This document shows, piece after piece, positions 35,411 through 48,155 of a stretch of DNA of 64,000 bases. A model generated the notes under the pieces. It did not search any database. It was not told where the DNA came from and worked only from the letters and a program-made list of their open reading frames with translations. Made by a program: the position numbers and the translations under genes. The number at the start of each line of letters is the position of its first letter. The first letter of the stretch is position 1. This DNA is from Armillaria gallica (Eukaryota > Basidiomycota > Agaricomycetes > Agaricales > Physalacriaceae), in NCBI GenBank assembly GCA_037576215.1, contig JBANDB010000004.1:3162001-3226000 (forward strand), read 5' to 3'.

Positions 35411-36733
35411 ATGGCCGTCAAGAAACGCAGAATGAAAAGAAAAGAAGACCATTCTGAACCAGCGCCCAACTCTCTTGCCGGCCTTCCTACCGAACTCCTC
35501 GCAATCGTTGTCAGTATGCTCGCAACCAAAAGGGACATCTTTTCCCTCGCTTGTGTCAGTCGAAGACTCAATGACGTTGCCATGGCGTGGTGGTTGGGTC
35601 CCCCGAAAGAGTATCTCAAACGATACAGCACATTCTGCGATACTGTCAATACTGCCTACCCAGCTATCATCCAGCCCGTGCTAAACTTACAAACACCGGA
35701 CCCACAGCCGTTTTCCTCATTTGCAGACCTTCGCCTATGCGTCGTTACCAAACCTCGTATCCCGTCAATGGCCCTTATATTTGGCCGACACTACGAAAAA
35801 GAATACCAGGAATTCTCTAGATACATAGACACGATCCCTGGTGACCAAAAGCCCCCGGCCATTCACATCGAGCTACACACTGAAATGACTTACACTCCCA
35901 TGAAAGTCAGGGCATTCAATGCCTTCTGCACGAGCCTTGCAGAATATGACAGTGTTACATCTTTCACCACGGCATCCCCAATCTGGTGCAAGGACCTGGA
36001 TGTGAAGGTGCCAAATTCCTGCCAACCTGTGTTCCATCCTCCACCATTTGCGGCTCTCACCACATTGTGTCTTGATCCCACTGTATCTGACCACTTCTTT
36101 GATTGGCTGGTTCGCTCAACAGCAGCATCTCCTATCTGCGAGTTGTTCATTTCCCGTCAATTCCGAGGCCCGGGCCAGCTCATCCACATCCCTACCCTCC
36201 GCAAGCTGACCCTTGGCGGTAGGAGTCTGACGACGTCTCAATTGATCCGATTACTCTCGGACAAGGCGCATTCGTCGATCAGCGAGCTCACCTTCCTTGG
36301 AGAGCCGCTTTGGGAGATGCCTGTGAGAGGGCGATTGTTCCCTCTTAGCGCAAACGCAATGCCCAGCCTTACGAGGCTCGTCGCCGATTTCAACGTCTTG
36401 ACCAATCTACTCGTTACACCAAAAGCATTCCCGAAATTGGAACACGTGGAAGTGTCCAGCTTAGATGGCAAAGACTCCAGTGTGGCGAAGGATGGCGCAG
36501 AGCTTTTATCAAGGATCTCGTCCTTGCCCAGGGTACATTGCGTCGCCTTTCCTGTCGGCGCGTTGTGGCCGACGGACTGGGACATTTTCAGCGATAGCGG
36601 AATTGTCTTGCCCAATGTGACGAAGTTTATAGAGAAAGGTACCCCGACTCGAAATCCCTTGTCTCGTCCAGTGATGATATCTCAAGTTCGAAAGGTTTTC
36701 CCGAACATTGTGCATGTCGATAGTCAATGTTGA
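35411..36733 (+). CDS. F-box protein with leucine-rich C-terminal region (440 aa)
   Basis: A single-exon gene. A basic N-terminus (KKRRMKRKED) is followed by an F-box at residues about 20-60, with LAGLPTELLAIVVSMLATK and SLACVSRRLNDVA, the hydrophobic pattern that binds Skp1. The rest has irregular leucine-rich segments (for example PTLRKLTLGGRSL and MPSLTRLVADFNVL), typical of fungal F-box proteins that present substrates to an SCF ubiquitin ligase. Substrates are unknown. The absence of introns contrasts with neighbours. It follows the duplicated MYND segment by about 90 bases. The first ATG in the frame is taken as start. No defect is seen. Confidence 0.8.
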   Translation: MAVKKRRMKRKEDHSEPAPNSLAGLPTELLAIVVSMLATKRDIFSLACVSRRLNDVAMAWWLGPPKEYLKRYSTFCDTVNTAYPAIIQPVLNLQTPDPQPFSSFADLRLCVVTKPRIPSMALIFGRHYEKEYQEFSRYIDTIPGDQKPPAIHIELHTEMTYTPMKVRAFNAFCTSLAEYDSVTSFTTASPIWCKDLDVKVPNSCQPVFHPPPFAALTTLCLDPTVSDHFFDWLVRSTAASPICELFISRQFRGPGQLIHIPTLRKLTLGGRSLTTSQLIRLLSDKAHSSISELTFLGEPLWEMPVRGRLFPLSANAMPSLTRLVADFNVLTNLLVTPKAFPKLEHVEVSSLDGKDSSVAKDGAELLSRISSLPRVHCVAFPVGALWPTDWDIFSDSGIVLPNVTKFIEKGTPTRNPLSRPVMISQVRKVFPNIVHVDSQC

Positions 36734-38088
36734 ATACACTCATGAAACCGGCGGAGTGTCTGGATAACATATTAGTGAAATGCCTCTAAACTGGGTGACT
36801 GCCTCTTTTGCCACCTCGGGGCCCCTTCAGCGTAGGTGACGTAGGTGATACACTCGTCTCGCTTGTGCTGTTGCAGCAGTGTGTTATGTTAGATTCATCA
36901 TAATTTCACAATGAGGCCAGACCGAGGAGTCGAGCCATCCAAACAGTCCGAGTCCGACCATTAGTCCGGACGTCGCTAAATTTTTCCCTACAGCGGAGGC
37001 ACAAGCGCTGATGCACTGAAAACAAGTTCTACCGGTATTTATGCTTCCCTCCATACTATATGGTTGACTTTAGGGCTGTTAATTGAAGGAGGGAAGATGT
37101 TTTCGCTTGGAGTCCGGACTGGCCACGTGGCAAGCGAAATTGAGGGCTCTAAGTCACCTTGTACGTTCCTTCTCCTCGGTAAATGTTGGAAATGATATTC
37201 TGACATATTCATGAACATTTCCTAGTATCTAGCATAGTCATCTACAGCTCCCAAAAGCTCGTAGGCGAGTCTCGAAAGTACCAACCAAATCGGGAAGCAA
37301 TGTAACACAACCACTTGAGCACCTTTTTCCTTGCGCGCGTCCATCTATATTCGTATTTCGTTCGTGGGAAAACTCTTTTTGCGACCAAAGGTATGTATCG
37401 TTAACTGTAGGCTTAAATTCGGGGCAAGGAGCAGTGAGGAAAACGCTCGGTCGGACTGGTCAGATGGCCGGACTCCTCGGTTTCGCCTCATTCTGGATGC
37501 TTTTTTATCGCGGCCAACACCCGTGATGCGAAGTTCAACGCATATATATGAAGACATATATAGCACCGCAAAAGACCATGGGTGCGTGGCAATGCGTCAA
37601 TTTAACGACTTTCCCCTTACATACGCATGACTAGTCCAGCTGTTGTCAATTCGGATACGCCTAATCTACGCTGCTGAATATCTGTCCGTTCAATCCTTCA
37701 CTCGCAAACGGCATTTCTCAAAGCGGCATCTTCGGGATTAGAGAAGTAGAATCAGATTAGATCTCGTCCTGGTCGTGGTGCTTCGGAAAATCGCAGGCCT
37801 CTGGTGTTATCAATCATTGTGAATATGAAGGAAAGTGGCATCATATCGATTCCACAAGTCCTTCAAGTTAAAATTGTCAATACACTACATCGAACACCGA
37901 ATAAGGGTGTCCTATAGAAATTGCGTATACAATGCGGCAATGGCGAGCGCGGCGATCTGTCACATCGTGGTAGGTTTTGTCATTGTCATTAGAACACTCA
38001 ATAGTTAATTTCTACAGCTGGCATCTCCATTCATCTATTAGCTTTGAACTCAGAAGGATCCTGGACAGGCGCTCATCAGCGCACTCGC
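36734..38088. other. Intergenic region before the P450 gene
   Basis: No open frame over 100 codons with any motif. A plus-strand frame at 37331-37630 (99 codons) is unsupported. The last few hundred bases are presumably the P450 promoter. Confidence 0.5.
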
Positions 38089-38095
38089 TATAAAT
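38089..38095 (+). promoter_or_regulatory. TATA box of the P450 gene
   Basis: TATAAAT lies 46 bases before the ATG at 38135. Position and match only. Confidence 0.5.
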
Positions 38096-38134
38096 TCCAG
38101 CAAATAGGATGACAAGTGTCGACCACTAACGGCC

Positions 38135-40258
38135 ATGGACTTCTTTCGGGTGGTGGATCTCTCAGCGTTTCTTGCACTGAGCTACGTGCTGTATCGCCTC
38201 TTTTCGAGGCCTCGACTTCGTCTGCCGCCAGGACCTAGAGGCTTTCCTATACTCGGTAATATCTATGATGTCCCGGAAAAGTATGAATGGATCACTTACA
38301 GGGACATGGCACGACGATACAGTAATTAATTATCTCTGTTCCTCTTTTCCTTGTTGATCATCCTCTAGATTCTGATATCATCCACCTCAATTTAATGGGT
38401 ACCAATCTTATCGTTGTCAACACTCGTGAAGCGGCTCGCGAACTTTTCGACCGACGTTCTGCTATATATTCTGACAAGTGCATCCAGTTTTGTTATCTAG
38501 CCGAGTCATCTAACAGCGATTGTATAGGCCGCCCTTTCCCATGTTGAATGGATTGTAATGCTCTCCTACTGGAATTCACACTGTCCAATCGAGCTCATTT
38601 TTGCCTTGCAGAATTGGGTTTACTTGGCATTTTGCCTTCCATCGATACGGCGCTTATTGGAAAGGTTAACTACCATTATTGAGAAGAACAGGAGAAAGGG
38701 CTAATTGCAGCCACACAGAGCACCGCAAGCTATTCCACAAAGAGTTCGTCGGGCCCGCAATGACTAGCCACTATCCTCGTCTACTCGATGGGTCAAGGTG
38801 TCTTCTGAAAAGGTTTCTGGATAATCCGGGTAATTTCCGAGAGAGCATCCGCTTGTGAGCATGAATTCACTTTTCGACAACTTGTACTAATGCTCTGATC
38901 CTCAGCATGGCCGCACGAGTTATTCTAGGTGTGGCTTACGGTATAGATGTCCGAGAAAACGACGATTATTACGTTCAGACGGCAGAGAACGCTATGGCAG
39001 GAATGGCCGCTGCGGGGAATGCAGGATCATTCCTCGTTGACTCGTTTCCTATCTTACAGTACCTCCCAAATTGGTTCCCAGGAGCCGATTTTAAGAGGAA
39101 GGCCGCGAATTGGAACTTGTCAGTCAAGGCCATGCCCCATGTGACCATGAAATTTGTCCATGATTCGATGGTGAGAGCATACTTTCTTGCTTCATTCTTA
39201 CACTCAATGTCAAGAAGGCATCTGGTACTTCGGTCGAATCAATCGCGTCCAAAAATATCGCTGAGATGGAAGAAAATACAGAGCGTTCATCAGAGAAGGA
39301 GGAAATTTTGCGCAATGTGTTGGCGTCCTCGTATGCTGGTAAGGGGCTACTGAGTCCGTCTGATATTTTATCTCATTCCGCGTGTCCTTTCCAGCCGGCT
39401 CGGACACTGTAAGTGTCTGTTGCATTTCGTGCAATTCCCTGCTGAACTCGCATCACTCAGACGGTTTCAGCTCTGACCACGTTTCTACTGGCCATGACAC
39501 AGAATCCTAAGATCCAGAAGAAAGCACAAGAGGCAATCGACGATACTATTGGGTGTGATAGACTCCCAGAATTTTCTGATTACAAGTCAGTACCTTATAT
39601 CAATGCCATTCTCAAGGAAGTCCTTCGGTGGAGAGCAGTTACACCGCTTGGTACGTCCCATCCATTAAAACCTTAGGCAAAATCCAGCATTTGTTGATGT
39701 GTGAATTAGCCGTTCCGCATAGTGTCACTCTCGACGATGAATATCGAGGATACCATATCCCTAAGGACTCTATAGTGGTCGGTAATGCATGGTATGCACC
39801 ATTTGTTTTGTCCCTGTGGCTTCTCGCTCAATCTGCAAACTCACCGTTAGGGCCATGTTAAATGACGTCTCGGTTTATGGAGAAAACCCCGACGTTTTTA
39901 ATCCAGATCGTTTCTTGAAAGATGGGGAGATAAATCCGGATATTCCCCACCCCGAGGAGGCTTTTGGCTTTGGGCGGCGGATCTGCCCGGGACAGGACAT
40001 GGCTGAGGCATCTATGTGGATGACTATTGCGTCGATTCTCGCTGTGTTCAACATTACCAAGGCAGTTGATGATAAGGGCAACGTTGTTGAGCCGTCTGGA
40101 CAGTTTACGTCGGGCCTGCTGAGGTACGTGGGTTTCTTTTGATGTAGTTGACGTTTATGGAGTATGACCACAGTCATGCCGCTCCTTTTGAGTGCGAGAT
40201 CAAGCCCAGATCAAAGTATGCTGTTTCTTTGATTCAATCGGGCGTCCATGTTCTCTAG
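38135..40258 (+). CDS. Cytochrome P450 monooxygenase (514 aa, 12 exons)
   Basis: Exons in phase: 38135-38321, 38369-38477, 38528-38554, 38612-38664, 38719-38854, 38906-39170, 39215-39338, 39395-39408 (14 bases), 39461-39650, 39710-39791, 39851-40123, 40174-40258. An N-terminal membrane helix (LSAFLALSYVLYRLF) and proline-rich hinge (LPPGPRGFPILGN) place it on the ER. The I-helix oxygen-binding motif is AGSDT (301-305), the K-helix ExxR is E358-R361, the PERF-like region is NPDRF (413-417), and the haem loop FGFGRRIC carries Cys441. Such enzymes hydroxylate small lipophilic compounds with a P450 reductase. In overall pattern it resembles the large basidiomycete class related to O-methylsterigmatocystin oxidoreductase; the substrate is unknown. 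All key residues are present. Confidence 0.93.
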
Positions 40259-41029
40259 GGCGGCGCCCTTTGAACACCAACTTCCATTGCGGTTTCTTTC
40301 TAGTTCCATACATTGGCGTGTTCACGTTTACACCATCGAATACTATACACAAGAGTCGGACCCTCAGTTGAATGTGTTGAGATAAGCGGTGATTCTCGAG
40401 CCGCTCACCTGGATTTCAGCAGGGAACCCTCGCAACGCACCCAAACGAAACACTCGGCTTGGGATGAGTGGCCCGGCGATGAGTCTTCTCGCTCAGAGGG
40501 CCAACAGTAAAAACTGCTCATTGACTTCTTCGGCTTGGGGTAATGGGCGCGAGGCTGCTCCTATGACTTGACTCTCCCACCTGCCTGCTCCTACTGTCTG
40601 CGCCATTTTCCTCCCATCTCGTGACCTCGCGACCTGCATCCTGCGTCCGACTGTCCCGATTCTTCCCCCGTCGCAGCTCCCTCGTCGTATCCCTACAAAG
40701 GGAAGTCATCTTTGTATGCGCCCCCGCCTCGGCTCATGCTTTCAGAGTCGGAAGCCTGCTCCAAGTTCTCCATCCCGACTGTACTGTCTTGGAATAACTA
40801 GTCGGTCGCCATACGGAGGGTCGGATGTGAGCTTGTCAGTGATCTTGAGGCGTCTCGCACGGCTGGGATACACGATCTTGAGAGAAAATGTTAAAAACCA
40901 ACGACAACATCAATAAAAATGAACCAACTCACCACCGTCGCCGCGCTTAACAGCGTCCACCACGGCTGATCTCACTGCTACCCAAAGACGCGTGAGCTAG
41001 GGGAAACGAAATAGAACAGAGCTACACAC
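40259..41029. other. No clear gene; 3' flanks
   Basis: Contains the 3' flank of the P450 gene and, on the other strand, possibly the last exon and 3' flank of the unknown minus-strand gene. Short open frames rich in Arg and Ser show no motif. Confidence 0.35.
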
Positions 41030-42060
41030 CTGATAACAGCGCTCAGCGTTGCTTGGCACATCATTGACACCCCCTCGACCACCGACATCCCTCCCGTTGC
41101 CATTGATCCCTCGTATGAGCCCCAAACCAGCCAGTATTTCTGGCAATCCCGCCGAGGGAAAGAACGTTGCGTCGCCGTTAATCTAGAGACAAGAAGGGTA
41201 AGCAAGTAAATCTTAGACTATCGTTGTACGACTTACTTGGTCGTCGACCTGATTCCCAAAGTAAAACACCGCCCCGAAAAGTCGTCATCGATGCCGGCGT
41301 TCGCAAACTCGATCCCCAGCCAGGACTGGCCATTGCCGGCTATTCGTGATGAGAAGACGACCTGGATTGATGCATGTTTAGATCAGAAAGATCTCAAAGA
41401 ATTTAAAAGCTCACCTTGGCGAAGTTACTTGCGCGCGCACTTGCAGCTCTATCCCTCCCCAACAACCCGGCTTCGCATCCACGCGTGATAACCTGCTCAA
41501 CGTCCCGATTCAAATGAGTACGTGTATCTCTACGCCAAACACCTCCATCCTTGTCGTCTCCGCCGATAATCTGGACACAAAAGATCAGAAAATGAACAAG
41601 CCTTGAACAATTAAAGAGCTCACCTCGGCGCGCACATCCAATAGATCCCATTCACGACACACTCCTTGCCATCCCTTCGCCGCTATCCATCGATTTCTTC
41701 AAGCGCGCGTGTAATGTCTTCGTCGTGAGCTTGAGGGCGTCCCATAGTAAAAATCTGAATATACCGTCGAATACATGGTGTCGTGTGTCCATCGCCGAGG
41801 ACACATAGGCTGAAAAAACAGCGGTTAGCGAAAATCAAGGAAAAGAACTTGACTAGCTTACCAGATACACACAGCTAGCTGGTCTTCGTTAGACCAATAT
41901 TAGCATCCTGCAATGAATTCTTAACAAAAAGAAATCCGGACCAACATAGCCAGACTGGCTTACCATCAAATCTGCTTCGTCCGTGAGAGAGCCTGTGCAC
42001 AGTCAATAAAAGAGAAATCGTTGCAAGAAATATCGGGACTAACCGTCATCGATGGAGAGC
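41030..42060 (-). CDS. Candidate multi-exon gene of unknown family
   Basis: On the minus strand, exons 41696-41624, 41570-41415, 41361-41237 and 41182-41030 join in phase through GT-AG introns of 53-54 bases. They give a continuous protein with blocks KGWQGVCREWDLLDVRAEI, GGDDKDGGVWRRDT, GQSWLGIEFANAGIDDDFSG and CQKYWLVWGSYEGSM. Upstream, 42060-41700 holds further short exon-like pieces (an acidic one reading SDHEADGELSIDD) that I could not join surely. The 3' end probably lies near 40980, after a short intron. Four consecutive phase-consistent splice junctions make a real gene likely. I do not recognise the family. It has no signal peptide or membrane helix in the visible part. Confidence 0.45.
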
Positions 42061-42271
42061 TCGCCGTCTGCTTCGTGGTCACTGTCAAAGAGACGAAATC
42101 AACGAACAATACTCGGGCCGAATCCGATGATTCCGGTCACGAGACCAAATTTGTCGTGCCCGATAGGGCCGAGGGGAAAACCTAGGTTATTTACCGAATC
42201 TGGTTTTGTACAGTATTATACAATGTATAATACCATGTATAATACCTGAGGGGTCGAGAGGTCGATTAGCA

Positions 42272-42945
42272 ATGTATAATACCTTAGTCACGTGCTGTAA
42301 AAATCCGGATATCGCAACTATATATAGCTTTGGTCTGAGTGCGATCGAGCATTGATGCTCATCATTACATTGTTTAATTACAGGACTTTGTGCCATTGTT
42401 GCTGGGTGACTTTAATTCAAATTTTATAGTACAGGTTAACAAAGGAACAACACAGCTAATTTCCTGACAAATTCAACTTGTAGTCAACTTGTAGTGCGAC
42501 ACTGGCCCTTGCCATATCTCCTTCTTCTAACAGCGCGCCCATCATGCCAATAGACCAGCTAAACCTCACAAAGCTCACAGTGCTCTGCCCAATTCCCTCA
42601 TCATGTTCCAACCTCATTCTGCCCTCCAGACCCACTGTCAAAGATCTCCTCGCATTTAAACAACTACCATTAGTCACTGACAAACATGTTCTAGTCAGCT
42701 TTGGGGGCCGTACCACTCTGCTCACTGAGAAGAATGCTCAAATTCTGCGAGCGATGCATGTTCCACCAGTGACGCAACTGAATGAGCTGCTGGAAAGTGC
42801 CATCTGTGCTTATGAAATTCATGTCGACAACTGTGAGAATGCTCAGTGTTGTTGTTAAGGATGGAGACAAGGCCAAAAACGAAATGAAAAGGTGAGAAAA
42901 ATTGCACTAGAGTTGTGAATTTAATACGTCACGTGACAGGGTATT
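42272..42945. mobile_element. Small terminal-inverted-repeat element
   Basis: GTATAATACCTTAGTCACGTG at the left end pairs with CACGTGACAGGGTATTATAC at the right end as an inverted repeat of about 20 bases, with one small internal difference. To the left, ATGTATAATACC recurs twice more (42213-42246), suggesting nested or repeated insertions. Inside is a plus-strand frame, 42544-42858 (104 codons, ending in NCENAQCCC), with no transposase motif. Size and ends fit a MITE-like DNA element. Target-site duplication was not identified. Confidence 0.45.
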
Positions 42946-45900
42946 ATACCAGTGACCGACTCCCCAGAGGTTTTCCCCTCGGCCCTAGTGCCTGACCAAG
43001 TTGACGATGAGACATGCAGCTGCAATGAGCAACCAACAATGTCTGCAACAATGAGGGAAGGACTGGTGGATGTAAGGTGTAGAGGGAGGAAGGGAGGAGA
43101 GGCTAGAGGAGGAGAGAAAAGTAGGAATGAGTGAGATGATGAGAATAACAGGAGGACATACCTTGTATTTAAAGGTTTCGTGTAGGCCTGGAGCTCAGGG
43201 AGCACGGTAATAACATGAGCCGAGTTAGTTACAGGCAAGCAAATATCGGACATTGAATTCCGAGATGCCTGGAATTTGGAAGATACGAAAAACAGATACA
43301 CGGTTGAATGAGGTCCCCGTGTTGTATCCTGTCGTATTGCATTTAGCGCTGCCGATATTGTGTACGAAATTAAATCCTGATATATTCAAGAAATAAAGAC
43401 ACCCATCTCTGTCCCCAACCGATTCACACCTAACCTGGTACAATGTTAGGTGTTTAGTGAATTCAAGGAAACAGATTATATGCACTGGCCAATCTTCCAA
43501 CATTTGTGTGGATTTTTGGGCAGGTACCAGGTGTAATAATGTTGACATATGGACCCTGACTACACGACAGGGACATCTTGGAGCCATATGAATATCAGAA
43601 CTTTGGATTATGCAGGTATACGACTTACGTTGGGAAGTGTTTCCATGCCCATTTCCAACTGGTTAGGTCTAACATCTGATGGTAATTTGCCCCTGTCATG
43701 GTACCATCAGCAAGGAGACATAAGAATACCTGTCTAACAATGTGTAAGCACATACTGTGTTCTAGAGAGGCTAGGGAACACATCAGATGATTGCTATTTG
43801 GAATTGCCACCCTTTCTGTGACATCTGGGATCCTCAATTGTATTGAACAAGCATTATGTAACTATAAAAGTTAATATCAGCTTATTTTTGAAGCCTTGAA
43901 TCGCATGGAAAAGGAGAATTCACCTAGAGGAAATGAGACTCCTAATGATCTCAGGGTTGCCAGTCAATGTCATGATCTATGATGCATTGGTTTATTGGTC
44001 CGAGGACTTCATTAATGACTGACGTGTCATGCAGGATCCAGACAGATGTTGACTCTCCATAGAGGTCGTCTTGAGTCCAAAAGAGATGCAGAAAACGTGT
44101 CATTACGTGAAGGTGATACTGATAAAATACTCAATATCGATGGATGAAGTCCCTGTCATAGTGGGGAAATGGTAATATGAGTTTACAGAGAAAGGAACTG
44201 AATCGAGATGTTTGAGGAAGTTAAATATCACTTGAGAAGTTCATCGGATCGCGGAATGCCAGGAGATGCCTTCCTCTTTTGTCAATACCACCACTACACT
44301 TCTTGTTCAACCCTCTGCTGGCTATCTCAGATGTCAAGCTTCAATACTTCTTCTACCATCATTGAAATGGTGCAAATAGTGAAATATAAACTCACAGGTA
44401 AGCAAGATTCTTGTTCTTGTTTAATTAGGTAGTTTCATTGTTTCCTTAGGACTTGTTATTTGTTATCTCGGGTACCATTCACTTCAAATATCTGTGGAAA
44501 TCCAAGTGTCTACTCAGAATATTGTAGGATTTTTTTTTACTCAACTGATTTGAGCCTAGTTTGACTTCTTTAGGTACAATTGGCACCAGAGGCAATACAA
44601 ATTGGGGTGGGTCTTTGACTATAGAGTAACATGGTTCATATTTTTCACATTTTCATGCATTCTGAATGCTGATCATTTTGGTATTACAGTAAAACATGTC
44701 CATTGGCTCATAAGCATTGCTCCTACCATTCTGATTACACTGCCTATGTTCCTACCTCAAAGCTGAACTCGAACTTCCAAGTTGTTGATACAAAATTTGA
44801 TCCTTATCTCAAAGTATGGGGAGATTATTGGCGGAATCAATGGTGAGTCTTCATTGTGGCCAAATAAAAGATGACTGGATTGTGGGAGTAATTAGAATCA
44901 TGTGGTCCTCCTCCCCTTGCACATAAGGACTGATGGTGGAATCAGGCAGTACCTTTTGTCATGAAGGGCAGTGTCTAGGGCAGTAAATAGTGCCGTACGC
45001 ATGCAAAGCAAGAGATCAAGCGCCCAGCATACAACCCTGACTATGCAGGAGAAGGGGCATCAGGATGGGACTACCGGCAGAAGTCCAAGGTGGCGTAATC
45101 ATTTCCAGGTGAATAACAAGCGGTTTCAACCTGCCGATAATTCAGGCATGTCAAAGGTGAGTTGTCCGCCATAATTCTATCTTGAATATAATTCATTGTT
45201 GTCTACAATTCTTATTGTGGGACAGCCTCTCTCTATCTTCAATATTGAATATTCAAGCTTCACTAGGGTAAGTATCCAAGAGGTATATGGTAATACAGAG
45301 AGTGTAGGTAAGATCATCTTACATCCAAATCTTCTGACAGCAATAGTATTGTTTATCCATCCCTCCAGGGTGGGGTTATTCCAGTTGCAGGATTGATACC
45401 AGGCCGATCAATTTGAATCAGTGAGTGAATGGCTTCCATCATTTTTCCGTTGCTCGAATTTTCGGCATGCTTAGAGCACTGGGGCCCTCATCAAGCTGGT
45501 TTTCCTGTAGATTACACAGATTTCCCTATTCTCATTGGCTCATGCTTCTGATATCTAAGGAGTTGGGAACACAATGAGTATGATGACCTTCAGGGAAATC
45601 TCAGACATACTGGCCACCATTGTCCTGCTGGCCACTGAAGCACATGCTCCTGCACCATAATCAAAGCAAACTTGGGGTGATGCAGGGAAGGAAATGTGAT
45701 GAGTACCTGAGTCTAAGTTGCAGTCACAACAATCATTTACATATGGACATCTGAATACTTGCCTAGTGACAAGACACCAAAATGCATATGGACTCGACAG
45801 AAGTGGGCCCCATGTGGCAGGTGAATATTATATTGATGTTATCAGCATACCATCACACTTCAATCAGATAATATTGTGTGAAACTGAGAAGAGTTAACTT

Positions 45901-48155
45901 TGGGAAAATCTTGCAATTGGACATGTCACAGAAATCTTGTTTTCAGATGTTGTAAATATATTGAATTTGTTCAGGACCTGAATTGTGGGCACAATGCAAC
46001 TGTTCACTTGCCTTTTCAACTCAGAGATGGCATTAACTTGAATCACAAGGGAGTGCAGAAGAATTTAGATGGGCATAGACATCTCATCATTGAAGTGATG
46101 GATGTTCCCATGGAAGGTTTAAGCAGGTTTGTAATAGATGACACAAGCTCAGATATGGTGGATCATTTGAAAACCAAATTTTGAGCATGGTTGGAATTGT
46201 ATTGTGCACTTGGATTGAAGGCCTATGTCTTGACTTTGAGATTTAAATGCTCATATATGAATCCTTACATCTATCCTCAAGTTAGCAGGAAGAGAATAAG
46301 AGGAGAGGAATAAACTACAGCCAAATACATTTCCAATATCATGGCAATGCTGAACCAGCAGTGCCATGGTGTTGGAAATTAGATCTGGCTGCAAAGAAAT
46401 TAAATAAAGCGAAGAATGTAAATTTGTACAAGCCTTAAAATTCTTCTGGTTGCATCTGCACACACTTTATTGATTTTCCTTGGTGTCATATGACTCCAAT
46501 CATTGATTCACTAGTCCCTGCATGGTATATAAGCCTCAGAGCAAATGATACATGAGTTACACTCACCCCCACATTCGGCTGTCACTATGCTCCTATGTCA
46601 TCCCACCATACACTTACAAACATGTACCTTTATCTTATCCATCATCCATTGTGGGTGTTGTGAAGGATGGTAGGGCCTTATATGCATGTTATGAAGTCGA
46701 AGCTTGAAGCAGAGCATTGAGTTTCAAATCAGGACAGATGTGTTTGCCAAAGGCATGGCTGTGCCGGTAGACACTGGCCTTGCCTTGGCACTTCCACCAT
46801 CGACCCTTTCCATCTTACTATTCATGCTTGTGGCACTATATTTTTTTCTATGCAAATTATAGAAGATAGACTTTAACAGATATTCTCTACCTGCCTGGTG
46901 AGTTTTATCTTTCTTTCTCTGCTTATTCAAGTTGCTAATTTCAAGATATTTTCAGCTTTTTGATACAATCAAAACTCCTCGTTGTGCAAGCCCTTTTCCC
47001 CCGAGGTTGATGTGCAGCCCTCATCTCTAGGAAAGGCTTTATTTCAGATGTTACAATGTGATGTGGAATGATGGGATGAGATGCACATAGCACATCGACT
47101 GGTCTGACAAGCATGCAGTCAGTGAGTACTCAGTGAGTACATTCTTGGGTATTCTCCATCGTGTTTCTCATCATTCTCTTTGTAGTCTAGTCATTCTGAA
47201 CTCGAACACATTCTTTATTGCCATGCCCAAATTTCTTTTTGTATTTGTGCAAGCTATGCACTGCTGTCATCTTTGAAGCAGTATGGTTGAGAGATATGCA
47301 TGGGAGGACTGACATTTGGACATTTGCTGCAGATGCGTGGAGAGTGTGGATGTCGAAATCACCTGCTAATGGCATGTCATCCATGCAACCACCCACTCAT
47401 AACCACCCTCTTGAGCTCCCCCTCCTGGCCGACTATTATCACCTCATTCACCCCATTACTGTCCATTACTGCACACAATGGCATCGAGGCCACCATTCCT
47501 CTCCCAAATCTCTCAATGAGTTATGGACATCTTGAGGTAGGGAACAAACTTTGAGGGAGGATAGTAGAGTGCAAGGGATAGGGCTGAGTATGCCAACTGT
47601 GGAGGAGGACTCTTGGTTAGCAGGTGGGTGGGTGAGTTTTGGCCGAAGACGACATATTATGTTCCAGCGAGCAAGGTGTTGACACCAACATCTCCACTTC
47701 AATCATCAATCATGACACCCACATACCCTCTTGCACCCATCTCCAGGTCCCTTCCCTAATCCATGGCCTTCCCTCTAGTATGGATACAGCTACATCGTCT
47801 TAAGGTGGCCAGATATTATCTCGAGACTATGTATCGATGTCTGGCGAGTGGGGGCATGGTGCTGTCAAGGTGGTAGCGTGTCTTCTAGAGGTTTACCATT
47901 GATGTGCAGTGCTCACACACACAATTAGTATGTTCTTGCGATGTCAACAACTGGTTTTTCCTGACCATTTGAGTGCAGTGTCAATCTTGCTTCAAGCTTC
48001 AAGCTTTCAAGCTCAAACCTTGTAGTGCACATAGGGTGAGACAACAATTTTCGCTCCACCACGATGTATCGACGTCTGGCAAGCAGGGACATGGTGTTGT
48101 TGGCTTGATGAGGTGCGTGGGTATCATTTACAACCATGTTCTCACTAATTCTTAG
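42946..48155. other. AT-rich region without supported genes
   Basis: Base composition and word use differ from the gene-rich left part: longer AT runs, fewer CG pairs and only short open frames (up to 126 codons). A few exon-like pieces occur, such as plus 44693-44842 (HKHCSYHSDYTAYVPTSKLN then FQVVDTKFDPYLKVWGDYW) and plus 45900-46184, but I could not build a gene or name a family. It may be an old decayed insertion flanking the retroelements. Confidence 0.4.
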
